NCBI RefSeq assembly: GCF_003046175.1
Contig: NZ_PZZM01000001.1
Coordinates: forward strand, 4,791,001-4,855,000
Source of the DNA: Bosea sp. 124
GTDB taxonomy: Bacteria; Pseudomonadota; Alphaproteobacteria; Rhizobiales; Beijerinckiaceae
Length of the DNA: 64,000 nucleotides
Direction of reading: 5' to 3'
Position numbers and translations under genes: made by a program. How positions within the stretch are numbered: the stretch's first letter is position 1; the number at the start of each line of letters is the position of its first letter. Shown in pieces: positions 28,397 through 36,231 of the stretch. Below the pieces are notes generated by a model. That model did not search any database. It saw only the letters and a program-made list of their open reading frames with translations, and was not told where the DNA came from.

Positions 28397-29488
28397 TTAA
28401 CGCGCAGGCCTCGTGACCGCGACGGAACCGTCGACCGACGCCGCCACGCCCTGCGCGATCGCGGCCAACTCTGCTTCCATCCGGCGCGCGATCGGGAGCC
28501 GGAAATGCACCCGGTCCCAGTAGTTGTCGTCCCGCCGCGTGATCGGCGAGCCGATGGCGTAGTCGACCAGAATCGCGCCGTGCCGCGCGGCCACCGCGGC
28601 GAGTTCGCTCTTGCAGGCGGCGTAGCGCTGTCCGTCGGCCGTGCCCTCGCGCGGCATCATCGCGTAATGGGCCGGGGGCAGCACGAGCATCGTCTTGGTT
28701 CCTGGCGGGAAACGCGACAGAGCCTGATCGAGCCAGGCCAGCGCCGGATAGCGCCACCCTGCCCGCTCCCCGGCGCCGACCGTCTCGGCCGGCACGAGCG
28801 GCGCCGGATCGGGCGCGAGGCCGCCCCGATCCGCATACAGGTGCATACGGGCGCGAGCGACATCGTAGAGCGCCTCCGGCGGCGTGAAGACCTCGTAGCC
28901 GTCGCCGCGGATGCGTTCCTTCATGAAGCCAAGGCGATGGGCCAGCAGCCGGGCTGCGATTTCGAGCGTGGTGAGGTTCATCAATTGCGGCCAGTCGCGC
29001 CAGCCGATCTCGTCATAGAGCCAGGGCGGGAAGGACCGCGGCGTCAGACGCTTGCCCGGGTCGGTCGCATCCGGCGCACACCACAGGCTGTCGATCCCCC
29101 ACAGGACGGCTCTGGGCGCCGCGACCTGGCCGGCGAAAAGCTGCGCCATCTGGAGCTGCTCCCAGGGCGTGGCCGCATTCATCGCCAGATTCGCGAAGCC
29201 CCCGCCGATCCCGTGTGAGAGTGTGGCCGGATCGAGCAGCCGCATCGTCGAGGTGCCGAAGACGGCAGAATCGAACGCGCCCGAGCGCACGAGCTGCGGA
29301 TACATGTAGCGCTGGTTGATATCCATGATCGGGCGCGGAGCCTGTCCGTGCCGGACGCGCAGGCCGAACGGGTCGAGCGCCGCCGCAAAGCCCCACAGCA
29401 CCATCATGACCGCCAGCGCCGCCATCAGGAACCATCCGGTCCAGCGCATCCAGGCGCTCTGCACGCGCGATTCCGCTGCCGCGCTCAT
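28397..29488 (-). CDS. Membrane-anchored SGNH-hydrolase-like protein, function unknown
   Basis: A 363-aa protein with one N-terminal membrane helix (WFLMAALAVMMVLWGFAAAL) and a large exported domain. FGTSTMRLL after a strand looks like the SGNH block I Ser region (here G-T-S), and NYWDRVHFRLPIARRM carries a D-x-x-H typical of the closing SGNH/AlgX-like catalytic pair. This suggests an O-acetyltransferase/esterase-like domain, but no acetylation cluster (no MBOAT gene) is adjacent. The start is uncertain: the ATG at 29488 gives a compact N-terminus; an ATG at 29548 adds 20 polar residues. It is divergent to tRNA-Lys. Confidence 0.65.
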   Translation of the reverse strand: MSAAAESRVQSAWMRWTGWFLMAALAVMMVLWGFAAALDPFGLRVRHGQAPRPIMDINQRYMYPQLVRSGAFDSAVFGTSTMRLLDPATLSHGIGGGFANLAMNAATPWEQLQMAQLFAGQVAAPRAVLWGIDSLWCAPDATDPGKRLTPRSFPPWLYDEIGWRDWPQLMNLTTLEIAARLLAHRLGFMKERIRGDGYEVFTPPEALYDVARARMHLYADRGGLAPDPAPLVPAETVGAGERAGWRYPALAWLDQALSRFPPGTKTMLVLPPAHYAMMPREGTADGQRYAACKSELAAVAARHGAILVDYAIGSPITRRDDNYWDRVHFRLPIARRMEAELAAIAQGVAASVDGSVAVTRPAR

Positions 29489-29627
29489 GCCGGCACGGCC
29501 CTGCCCCGCCGCTTCCAAACCATCATGATCCTGTCCGGAGGATTCCATCGCGGCGCTTCTGACACGGAAGCGATCACCGGAACAATGTTGACCAGCAGCC
29601 GGGGCGTCCGTATGTCAGCGCCGGTGA

Positions 29628-29702
29628 GGGCGGGTAGCTCAGTGGTAGAGCACGTGACTTTTAATCATGTGGTCGAGGGTTCGATCCCCTCCCCGCTCAC
29701 CA
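29628..29702 (+). tRNA. tRNA-Lys, anticodon UUU
   Basis: A full cloverleaf: acceptor GGGCGGG (29628-29634) with CCCGCTC (29692-29698, one G-U pair), D-stem GCTC/GAGC, anticodon stem CGTGA/TCATG with loop CTTTTAA and anticodon TTT at 29660-29662, five-base variable loop, and T-stem GAGGG/CCCTC around TTCGATC. A73 and an encoded CCA end at 29702. It borders an accessory segment of lower GC, as tRNA genes often do. Confidence 0.97.
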
Positions 29703-29752
29703 AAAATACTGGAATTGCAATATCTTAGAGACAGGCGGCTGGTGATGGCCTT

Positions 29753-29775
29753 GTGTTACCCCAAAGGGGTAACAC
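29753..29775. repeat. Perfect 23-bp palindrome beside tRNA-Lys
   Basis: GTGTTACCCC, loop AAA, GGGGTAACAC: a ten-base perfect stem, 50 bp downstream of the tRNA. No T-run follows, so it is not a clear intrinsic terminator. The surrounding 280 bp (29703-29982) hold no gene I can support. Confidence 0.8.
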
Positions 29776-29982
29776 GCTGGCTTGTGAGTCCTCTGCGTGC
29801 GAGCATCGCGCCCCGGTCCCGCGTCAATTTGGCTTGAGCAGGCTATGGAAAATGGCTGTCCAGCACGAAACATGACCACTCGGTCGCGGCTAATCGCGCT
29901 CGCAGCGCAGAATTGTCTTTGGGAATTCGACGCACGGCCACATGAGCATCATTTGGCGGATCAGGCTCGTGGATTACTCTAA

Positions 29983-30279
29983 TCAAGGCGCCAAAATTTG
30001 CGCAGGCTCTTTAATCTTTCCAACCCGGCCTATGACGTAGCCATCATTCTTGTGTGTCTTGAGACATTTTCGGAACATCTCAACAGAAGCCCTTAGACCT
30101 CCAGCAGGTTCCATATCGAAAAATTCGGACCACGTTGCCGAGAGGTATTCTTCATTAGGGCGATGAAGGAAAGCGTCTGGATTCACTCCTATTACCGCCA
30201 TATCTTCATTGCGCCGAAGACTATTCTTTCGAACGTATCGTACCAGCGTCTGGTCGTCTTCCAGCGCTACGTTAAGCAT
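29983..30279 (-). CDS. Third gene of the TIGR04255 cassette, unknown function
   Basis: A 98-aa protein beginning MLNVALEDDQTLVRYVRKNS; no domain recognised. It contains VNPDAFLHRPNEEYLSATW, a polar, aromatic-rich stretch, then a helical region ASVEMFRKCLKTHKNDGYV. Its ATG at 30279 overlaps the upstream gene's stop by eight bases; another in-frame ATG at 30303 would deepen the overlap. Small size, tight coupling and lower GC than the core genome point to an accessory operon. No signal peptide or membrane segment is seen. Confidence 0.6.
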   Translation of the reverse strand: MLNVALEDDQTLVRYVRKNSLRRNEDMAVIGVNPDAFLHRPNEEYLSATWSEFFDMEPAGGLRASVEMFRKCLKTHKNDGYVIGRVGKIKEPAQILAP

Positions 30280-30922
30280 TGGCGAACCAGCGCTGGGCCT
30301 CATAAGGTGCGAGTATCTGCGCGAGCCTTTGGACTCGGCACCTGCCGGCAGCGGTTTCGGTGCGCTCCCCTTCCGGAACGGCCACCGACCAAAGCAGCTC
30401 ATCATCTTCAAGGCACTCAATCGTCAAGTGCCTATTGTCGAAGGTCCATGTCGCCACCAAGTTGCCCGCCGACGTGAGTCCCATACCCGGCCTTTTCGCC
30501 GGCTTTAAGTGCGTGGTCATCCGCAAAAAGGTAGTGAATGAGCTAAGCTTCGCCGGTTCATCTTGCTCGTCCCAGTCTTCGGCGTCATGAAGGAAGTCGA
30601 GATAGCCGAACAGCCTTTCGCGCCAATCGCCGCTAAGGTGCATCGCAACCTCGGCAGTTTTAATCTTCATTGCAGCCAATGCGTCGAACAGGCGCCGTTC
30701 GAGCTGCTCGCCATGGCCCACTGCTCGAATGGTCGGTTCGGGTCCTTTGGGCTGCTGAACGAGTGTGATGCTCGTTCCAGATGGCAGTGTGGGATTGATA
30801 AAAACTGCCTTGTTCAAATTGGTCGAAAGTGCTTGGGGCGAAACCACGGTCCCCTTGGCGGCCCAGTCAGGCAACCACGAAGATTTTTGGTCTTGATCTC
30901 GAAAAGGGGCTAAGGCGCTCAT
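30272..30922 (-). CDS. Second gene of the TIGR04255 cassette, unknown function
   Basis: A 216-aa cytosolic protein, not recognised. It begins MSALAPFRDQDQKSSWLPDW and has a helical middle (LERRLFDALAAMKIKTAEVA, then LFGYLDFLHDAEDWDEQDE) and a C-terminal strand-rich part with LVATWTFDNRHLTIECLEDD. Its ATG shares one base with the stop of the TIGR04255-like gene (TAATG), so translation is coupled. Codon use is less GC-biased than the neighbours. Likely partner of the two flanking small genes. Confidence 0.65.
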   Translation of the reverse strand: MSALAPFRDQDQKSSWLPDWAAKGTVVSPQALSTNLNKAVFINPTLPSGTSITLVQQPKGPEPTIRAVGHGEQLERRLFDALAAMKIKTAEVAMHLSGDWRERLFGYLDFLHDAEDWDEQDEPAKLSSFTTFLRMTTHLKPAKRPGMGLTSAGNLVATWTFDNRHLTIECLEDDELLWSVAVPEGERTETAAGRCRVQRLAQILAPYEAQRWFANA

Positions 30923-31638
30923 TATCTGAATAGCTCCCGCGCTTTATCTGTGATGAGCATCTCAAACATCTGATTCTTTGTGTCCCGCATTGTTGAGACA
31001 ACAGCTCTTAATTCCTCTGCTCGGCCCGGAAGCGCCTCGGTACGTGCAACATCCATGTCCAATTGAAGCCCGCCGTGACCAACAAGCGGCGACGGGACCG
31101 TACTGACATTGACTGTAATTTGGCACTTTTGCTCGGGCCACGATGTCACGATATGACCGGCCTGCATCTGCGCTGGCGCAGGGAATCCGTTCGGCGTTTC
31201 CGGGAAAAGCCACACATATTCGCTCGGCAGGACAATTTCACCAGGAACGTCGATACGGTTGATGTACCGCACCCCAATTCTCGTCGGCAGCAGCAGTCCG
31301 GCAACACGCTTCAGTGCTTCCCAGGCATCGAAAAATTTCGGCTCGAAGACCTGCCAGCCTAGATATGGTGCGCGTCGAGAAACACTGATTTGGTTAGGCC
31401 TCAACTGAAGCATATCAGCTTGATCGACGCTGCTGGCCTTGAAGCCGAACGGGGAGACGTTCAGCTTGGCATTCGCGCCGTTGAACTCCACCTGAAAAAT
31501 ATTCTCCTCGTCGCGGAGCGGATAGCTTTCCTCCAGCCGCTTCGCCACCTTCGCGAGCTTATCCTTATCGATCGATTCGCCGAAGCGGATCTCAATGACG
31601 GCCTCCGTGATTGGCGGCACTTTATACGGCTGACTCAT
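30922..31638 (-). CDS. TIGR04255-like family protein
   Basis: A 238-aa protein beginning MSQPYKVPPITEAVIEIRFG, with IGVRYINRIDVPGEI in the middle and a C-terminal QMFEMLITDKARELF. The opening P-x-x-E-A-x-x-x-I-R-F and the central R-Y-x-N-R-I fit my recollection of the sporadically distributed TIGR04255 family, whose function is not established. The start at 31638 lacks a strong ribosome site. It is the first gene of three overlapping genes on the minus strand next to tRNA-Lys. Family assignment is from pattern memory and should be confirmed by profile search. Confidence 0.65.
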   Translation of the reverse strand: MSQPYKVPPITEAVIEIRFGESIDKDKLAKVAKRLEESYPLRDEENIFQVEFNGANAKLNVSPFGFKASSVDQADMLQLRPNQISVSRRAPYLGWQVFEPKFFDAWEALKRVAGLLLPTRIGVRYINRIDVPGEIVLPSEYVWLFPETPNGFPAPAQMQAGHIVTSWPEQKCQITVNVSTVPSPLVGHGGLQLDMDVARTEALPGRAEELRAVVSTMRDTKNQMFEMLITDKARELFR

Positions 31639-31841
31639 TCTCTTTGACCGCCTCGCGAAGGCGCCAACTTTACCAGCTCGGTGAGGATATCAAGCATTAA
31701 ATGGGGAGCGCATCGACCATCCGGTAGGCATTGTCGAAGAATGCGTGTGTGCCCTCCAACCCAGGTCGCACGCAGCTCGATTCTTGCGCCAGCAGCCTTA
31801 TGCTGACCGACCATCGACGAGCCTGCCGTTCGCGCGCGCCG

Positions 31842-32129
31842 TCAGCCGAGCCGGCGGACCGGCGGCAGGCCTTTCGTCGGGTGTCCCGGCGCAAGGCGAC
31901 GATAGGCCCGGGAACCCGCCTCGCCGAGGCCGAGCGCGGGCCAGCCCGGATCAGCATAGGCGCCAAGCTCGTCGCAGCGGTGACGGGCGCGCTCGGCGTC
32001 TGATGTCGCATCGGCGCAGTGGGACACCTGGGAGCGCTGCCAGAAGGCCTGCGACGGAGAAGACGCAGCCAGGGCCGCCATCGCGAGCGCCAGCCTCAGC
32101 AAGGATTTTGCGACGCGACCAGGCTTCAC
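31842..32129 (-). CDS. Small secreted Cys-containing protein, unknown
   Basis: A 95-aa protein. GTG at 32129 with GGAGG upstream gives a classic signal peptide (MKPGRVAKSLLRLALAMAAL, cleavage about ASSPSQA-F). The mature part has two cysteines (SHCADATSDAERARHRCDEL) and ends basic. Longer frames from 32159 or 32177 would put residues ahead of the signal peptide and are less likely. No family recognised. About 200 bp to the next gene (31639-31841) show no coding sequence I trust. Confidence 0.5.
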   Translation of the reverse strand: MKPGRVAKSLLRLALAMAALAASSPSQAFWQRSQVSHCADATSDAERARHRCDELGAYADPGWPALGLGEAGSRAYRRLAPGHPTKGLPPVRRLG

Positions 32130-32281
32130 CGGAAAACCGCCTCCATCCCAACAGGCCATCCCCGAATCGCGCAGCAAAATCTTGAATAAGCCTTAAGTCG
32201 AGTCGGCAGTGCCGTGCGGAACCGAATGTCGCGTCAGGGGTAGTCCCGTCATGAGATACGCGCATAATCGGGAGAAGATCG

Positions 32282-32506
32282 ATGCGGACCAGGGTCGAGC
32301 ACGCAGCACATGCCGGTGAGAACGACCGCGCGCGCTTCAGGATCGAGACGATCGAGGATTACGAACTCGCGACGCAGCGGATCGCCGCTCTCGACAGCGC
32401 GCCCCGGGGCGAGGAGGAAGACCGCGAGCGTGATGCCCTGATCGAGGCGGTCAAGCACTGGGACCGCAAGCACGACGACGCGACAGGCTGGAAGGACAGA
32501 CCGTGA
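32282..32506 (+). CDS. HigA-N-like small protein, first of a tandem pair
   Basis: A 74-aa protein. Its middle, ETIEDYELATQRIAALDSAP, resembles the N-terminal helical segment of HigA-family antitoxins (T-E-x-D-Y-E-x-A-x-x-R-I-x-x-L), and the tail ALIEAVKHWDRKH resembles the helix that follows. There is no helix-turn-helix DNA-binding domain, so it is only the N-terminal module. The ATG at 32282 has GGGAG seven bases upstream. The stop overlaps the start of a shorter paralogue at 32503 (GTGA). No toxin gene is adjacent. Confidence 0.65.
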   Translation: MRTRVEHAAHAGENDRARFRIETIEDYELATQRIAALDSAPRGEEEDRERDALIEAVKHWDRKHDDATGWKDRP

Positions 32507-32670
32507 AAGAGCCCATCGTCATTCATACCGAGGAAGACTACGAGCGCGCCCAGCAGCGCGTCGAGGAGTTGAACGCCGCCGGGGAGAGTGGTGACAAGGA
32601 GCGCGAGCTGCAGGCGCTGGCCGAGGCGATGCTGGCTTTCGAACTCAGGCGCGACGACGCGCAGGACTGA
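32503..32670 (+). CDS. HigA-N-like small protein, second of a tandem pair
   Basis: A 55-aa protein beginning MKEPIVIHTEEDYERAQQRV and continuing ELQALAEAMLAFELRRDD. It aligns with the first protein (ETIEDYELATQRIAAL versus HTEEDYERAQQRVEEL), so the two are paralogues. The GTG start has GGAAGGA upstream and overlaps the preceding stop, giving coupled translation. No toxin, HTH or membrane segment. Function is unknown; a role binding or titrating a HigB-like partner elsewhere is speculative. Confidence 0.6.
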   Translation: MKEPIVIHTEEDYERAQQRVEELNAAGESGDKERELQALAEAMLAFELRRDDAQD

Positions 32671-32738
32671 CGGCGCGCAGGCGAGCCGACAGAGAAGATT
32701 CCGGCAGAAAGGTCCGCAGCCCGAGCGCGCCTCTCGCC

Positions 32739-32948
32739 TCACATATCGTTGCTGGCGTTGAGATCTTCCGGTCGCATGCCCTCGTCGACCGGCCGGTGCG
32801 CCGAGCCGGGCTGGGCCGCGGCCCAGGCCGTGACGATCTCCGACAGGGCCTGTTCGCGTGTGAGCCCGGGCCGGTCGTCGCGAAGGTGGCGGTCCAGCGC
32901 CGCCAGTTCCGTGTCTTCGAGAAAGATCGTCACGGCGGTTGCGGACAT
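32739..32948 (-). CDS. Small ribbon-helix-helix-like protein
   Basis: A 69-aa protein with AVTIFLEDTELAALDRHLRD then GLTREQALSEIVTAWAAAQ: a beta strand followed by two helices, as in ribbon-helix-helix (MetJ/Arc) DNA-binding proteins or antitoxins. The acidic tail (RPVDEGMRPEDLNASNDM) is free. The start at 32948 has AAGGA eight bases upstream. An EcfG-type promoter at 33081-33057 points at it. No toxin gene is adjacent, so its target is unknown. Confidence 0.65.
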   Translation of the reverse strand: MSATAVTIFLEDTELAALDRHLRDDRPGLTREQALSEIVTAWAAAQPGSAHRPVDEGMRPEDLNASNDM

Positions 32949-33054
32949 CGGCGTGTTCCTTCGGGTCATGCAGTCCATTGCCAAACGAGGCGATCGGCGG
33001 CACCGGGCGATCGCCCGCCAAAATATTCATATCGCAAAACGGGCGTCCTGCGAA

Positions 33055-33079
33055 GGAACGTCGTGGATCATGATGCGTT
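33055..33079 (+). promoter_or_regulatory. EcfG-type promoter, rightward half of a bidirectional palindrome
   Basis: GGAAC at 33055-33059, 16 bases, CGTT at 33076-33079, a perfect match to the EcfG consensus, reading toward the PRC-barrel gene about 210 bp away. The 340 bp between 32949 and 33288 hold no gene. Confidence 0.7.
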
Positions 33080-33081
33080 CC
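33057..33081 (-). promoter_or_regulatory. EcfG-type promoter, leftward half of the same palindrome
   Basis: On the minus strand GGAAC at 33081-33077, 16 bases, CGTT at 33060-33057. The ends GGAACG and CGTTCC make the 27-bp site read as an EcfG promoter in both directions. It points at the small ribbon-helix-helix gene about 110 bp away. Confidence 0.7.
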
Positions 33082-33288
33082 GCACCTCATCGCCGCGCCC
33101 GGCAAGAACGAACCGCCGGGGAGGACCCTCGGCATGACGCGGGGGCTGGCGGCGCCATTGCGATTTTACAGCGCCGACCACGGTCAATGCCTCGTAGACC
33201 ACGTTTCGTCCTCCGTCCGTGAAACAAACCTACGGTTTCTGCGTTTGATGTCCAAGCCGCCGCCATGCGGATACTTAAGGAGGACATC

Positions 33289-33834
33289 ATGTTCAAACGT
33301 CATATTGTAGCGACATCGCTTGGGTTCGCGTTGCTGACCGCGACGGCCATCGCGCAGACCAGCGCGCCCTCGCCCAGCGCCCCCGCCGCCACGCCTGCTC
33401 CCGCCCCGGCAACGGAAACCGCCAAGGTTCCGCCGAACAATCTCGCGGGCCAGGGCAAGTGGCGCGCGACCAAGCTGATCGGCGTCGACATTTACGGCCC
33501 CGACGACAAGAAGGTCGGCGACATCACCGAGGTCCTGTTCGACAAGACCGGCAAGATCGAGATGGTGACGGTCGGCGTCGGTGGCTTCCTCGGCATCGGC
33601 TCGAAGGATGTCGCGATTCCGTTCGAGCAGGTGAACTGGAGCGAGCAGCCCATGGCTGTCGCGGCTCCGGCGCCGGCTCCCGCCGGTAGCGGCTCGGCCT
33701 CGGGTGGTGGCATGGCCACCTCCCCGGCTGCCTCGGCTCCGAAGGCTCCGATGATGTATCCCGATCACGGGAAGATCACGATGACCAAGGATCAGCTCAC
33801 CAGCGCGCCCGCCGTGACCTATTCGGGCAGCTAG
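33289..33834 (+). CDS. Exported PRC-barrel-domain protein
   Basis: A 181-aa protein. Signal peptide MFKRHIVATSLGFALLTATA with cleavage near AIAQ, a Pro/Ala-rich linker, and a PRC-barrel (about 60-125) with ATKLIGVDIYGPDDKKVGDI and VGVGGFLGIGSKDVAIPFEQ. A second Pro/Ala/Ser-rich stretch and a C-terminal tail ending YSGS follow. The start at 33289 has AAGGAGGA, the strongest ribosome site in the window. Family members are periplasmic and often stress-induced; an EcfG-type promoter lies upstream. Function not established. Confidence 0.88.
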   Translation: MFKRHIVATSLGFALLTATAIAQTSAPSPSAPAATPAPAPATETAKVPPNNLAGQGKWRATKLIGVDIYGPDDKKVGDITEVLFDKTGKIEMVTVGVGGFLGIGSKDVAIPFEQVNWSEQPMAVAAPAPAPAGSGSASGGGMATSPAASAPKAPMMYPDHGKITMTKDQLTSAPAVTYSGS

Positions 33835-33862
33835 GCGCCTCCGCCGTTGTGAGTTGAGCTCT

Positions 33863-33891
33863 GTGTTTTGAGTCTCCGTGTTTTGAGTCTC
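33863..33891. repeat. Short tandem direct repeat downstream of the PRC-barrel gene
   Basis: GTGTTTTGAGTCTC occurs twice, at 33863-33876 and 33878-33891, separated by one base. It lies between the PRC-barrel stop and the terminator hairpin. Confidence 0.85.
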
Positions 33892-33918
33892 GGCCCGCCT
33901 TCTCCGGAAGGCGGGCCG
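33891..33918. terminator. Bidirectional hairpin terminator between convergent genes
   Basis: A 12-base perfect stem, CGGCCCGCCTTC with GAAGGCGGGCCG, around a four-base loop, followed by TTCGTTG. It sits between the PRC-barrel gene and the convergent nnrDE gene. The T-run is short, so strength is uncertain. Confidence 0.65.
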
Positions 33919-33936
33919 TTCGTTGTCCGGAGAGCG

Positions 33937-35490
33937 TCAGCCGCCAGCGACGCTATCGCCCTCAACGAGGCCATCTTCCTCGGCCAGGCCTGCCAGCAGC
34001 GGAATGACCGCCTCGGGCAGATCGTCGGCGATCAGCCCTTGACCCGCTCGCTCTCCTGCCCGGCCATGCAGCCACACGGCCGCACAGGCCGCCTCGAAAG
34101 CCGGCATGCCCTGGGCCAGAAGTCCTGCGACGAGGCCGCCGAGCACGTCGCCGGAGCCCGCCGTCGCCAGGGCGGCCGAGCCGGTCGTGTTGATCGCGGC
34201 GAGACCTTCCGGCGATGCGATCACCGTGTCTGGCCCCTTCAGGACGACGATCGCGCCGCTCGAGCGGGCCGCGCGACGGGCGCGCTCCAGTTTCGACGGC
34301 GCATCGGCGATCTCCGGGATGGTTCCGAACAGGCGCGCGAATTCGCCCTCATGCGGGGTCAGCACGCAAGGTGCGCCGCGCCGTCCGACGAGCCGGTTCA
34401 GGCCGGCGGCGCGGGCCGCCAGCACGGTCAGCGCATCGGCATCGAATACGGCGGGAACCCCCGCCCGCATGACGGCCATCACCGCCTCGCCGGCCGCTGC
34501 ATCGAGCCCCAGCGCCGGCCCGATCAGGACCGCCGAAAGCCGCGGCTCGGCCAGCAGGCGGGCAAGCGCGTCCGGATCGGCCAGGGCTCGCTGCATCAGT
34601 GCATCGGGGCCGCGCGCGGCATGGGCTGCCAGCGCCTCGGGCTGGCAGGCGATGGTCGCGAGCCCCGCTCCGATCCGCAGCGCGGCGCGGGCGCCGAGCC
34701 GTGGCGCGCCAACGCCGGCAAGGCCACCCGCGACGACGAGCACCGCCCCGCGCCGGTATTTGTGGGTTTCCACGTCATGGCGGGGCCAGGCTGCGCGCCA
34801 GAGGGCCGGCGCATTGCGGAAGAGGGTCGGGGGCCGCGCCTCGCCGAAGACGAGCTCCGGCGCGATGCCGATATCAGCGCGTGTGACCGTCCCGCAGAGT
34901 CTCCGCCCCGGCTGGAGCAGATGGCCCGGCTTCAGCCGGAAGAAGGTGACTGTTTCGGTGGCGTGAACGACCTCGCCTTCGCTGCGCCCGCTGTCGCCGG
35001 ACAGCCCGCTCGGGACATCGACCGCCACGACCGGCCGGCCCGACCGATTGACAGCGGCCACGAGCGCCGCGACCGCGCCCTCGAGCGGCCGGCTGAGCCC
35101 GGCGCCGAACAGCGCGTCGACGACGATATCGAAGGCGCCCGGCTGCAGGCCGGAAAGCGGCTCGACCGGCGCCGTCCAGCGCTGCGCCATCGCGGCCGCG
35201 TCGCCGGCGAGCCGGGAGCGTTCGCCCGCCAGGGCCAAAGTGACGCGCAGGCCGCGCTCGGCAAGCAGGCGAGCCGCGACGAAGCCGTCGCCGCCATTGT
35301 TGCCCGGCCCACACAGTACGAGGACGCTCGCGCCAGAGGCGACACGCCTGCCGACCGCATCGGCGACCGCGCGGCCGGCCCGCTCCATCAGCATGAGCCC
35401 CGGCGTCCCGGCCGCGATCGCGGCCCGGTCCGCCGCGGCCATGCCGGCAACGTCGAGCAAAGCGAGGTCTGTGTTTGCAAGTGCGCTCAT
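33937..35490 (-). CDS. nnrDE: Bifunctional NAD(P)H-hydrate epimerase / ADP-dependent dehydratase
   Basis: A 517-aa repair enzyme that epimerises and dehydrates damaged NAD(P)H-hydrate. N-terminal epimerase half (about 10-220) with LMERAGRAVADAV and VLCGPGNNGGDGFVAARLLA; C-terminal YjeF/dehydratase half (about 235-500) with KYRRGAVLVVAGG, LTPHEGEFARLFG, VVLKGPDTVIA and TAGSGDVLGGLVAGLLAQG. Both halves intact. The start at 35490 is preferred by family length; no clear ribosome site is seen, and a further in-frame ATG lies at 35517. Convergent with the PRC-barrel gene across a hairpin. Confidence 0.95.
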   Translation of the reverse strand: MSALANTDLALLDVAGMAAADRAAIAAGTPGLMLMERAGRAVADAVGRRVASGASVLVLCGPGNNGGDGFVAARLLAERGLRVTLALAGERSRLAGDAAAMAQRWTAPVEPLSGLQPGAFDIVVDALFGAGLSRPLEGAVAALVAAVNRSGRPVVAVDVPSGLSGDSGRSEGEVVHATETVTFFRLKPGHLLQPGRRLCGTVTRADIGIAPELVFGEARPPTLFRNAPALWRAAWPRHDVETHKYRRGAVLVVAGGLAGVGAPRLGARAALRIGAGLATIACQPEALAAHAARGPDALMQRALADPDALARLLAEPRLSAVLIGPALGLDAAAGEAVMAVMRAGVPAVFDADALTVLAARAAGLNRLVGRRGAPCVLTPHEGEFARLFGTIPEIADAPSKLERARRAARSSGAIVVLKGPDTVIASPEGLAAINTTGSAALATAGSGDVLGGLVAGLLAQGMPAFEAACAAVWLHGRAGERAGQGLIADDLPEAVIPLLAGLAEEDGLVEGDSVAGG

Positions 35491-35548
35491 CACGGCATCA
35501 TCGGAGAGCCGTCGCATTGCGGCAAGCCAGAACGCCTCGAAGGCGATT

Positions 35549-35565
35549 TGCTTAGTTTTTAAGCA
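35549..35565. promoter_or_regulatory. AT-rich palindrome upstream of nnrDE and glnB
   Basis: TGCTTA, five bases, TAAGCA, a perfect dyad in an AT-rich stretch about 59 bp upstream of nnrDE and 235 bp upstream of glnB. The 310-bp region 35491-35800 otherwise holds the promoters of both genes; no canonical sigma-54 -24/-12 box was found in it. The spacing resembles NtrC-type sites but the half-sites differ. Confidence 0.4.
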
Positions 35566-35581
35566 TTTGATTATTCTATGA

Positions 35582-36139
<558 letters not shown>

Positions 36140-36231
36140 GGGCTCATCCCGACCCGAGAGTTCGGCGGCCCGGCGGTCAGGCGACCCCGCGGATCGTATG
36201 AGTTGAGAAACGACACAAGAGGAATTCTGAG

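Noticed and set aside
29628..32700. Full integrative element with direct-repeat attachment site
   Set aside because: No second copy of the tRNA 3' end and no integrase were found up to 33 kb.
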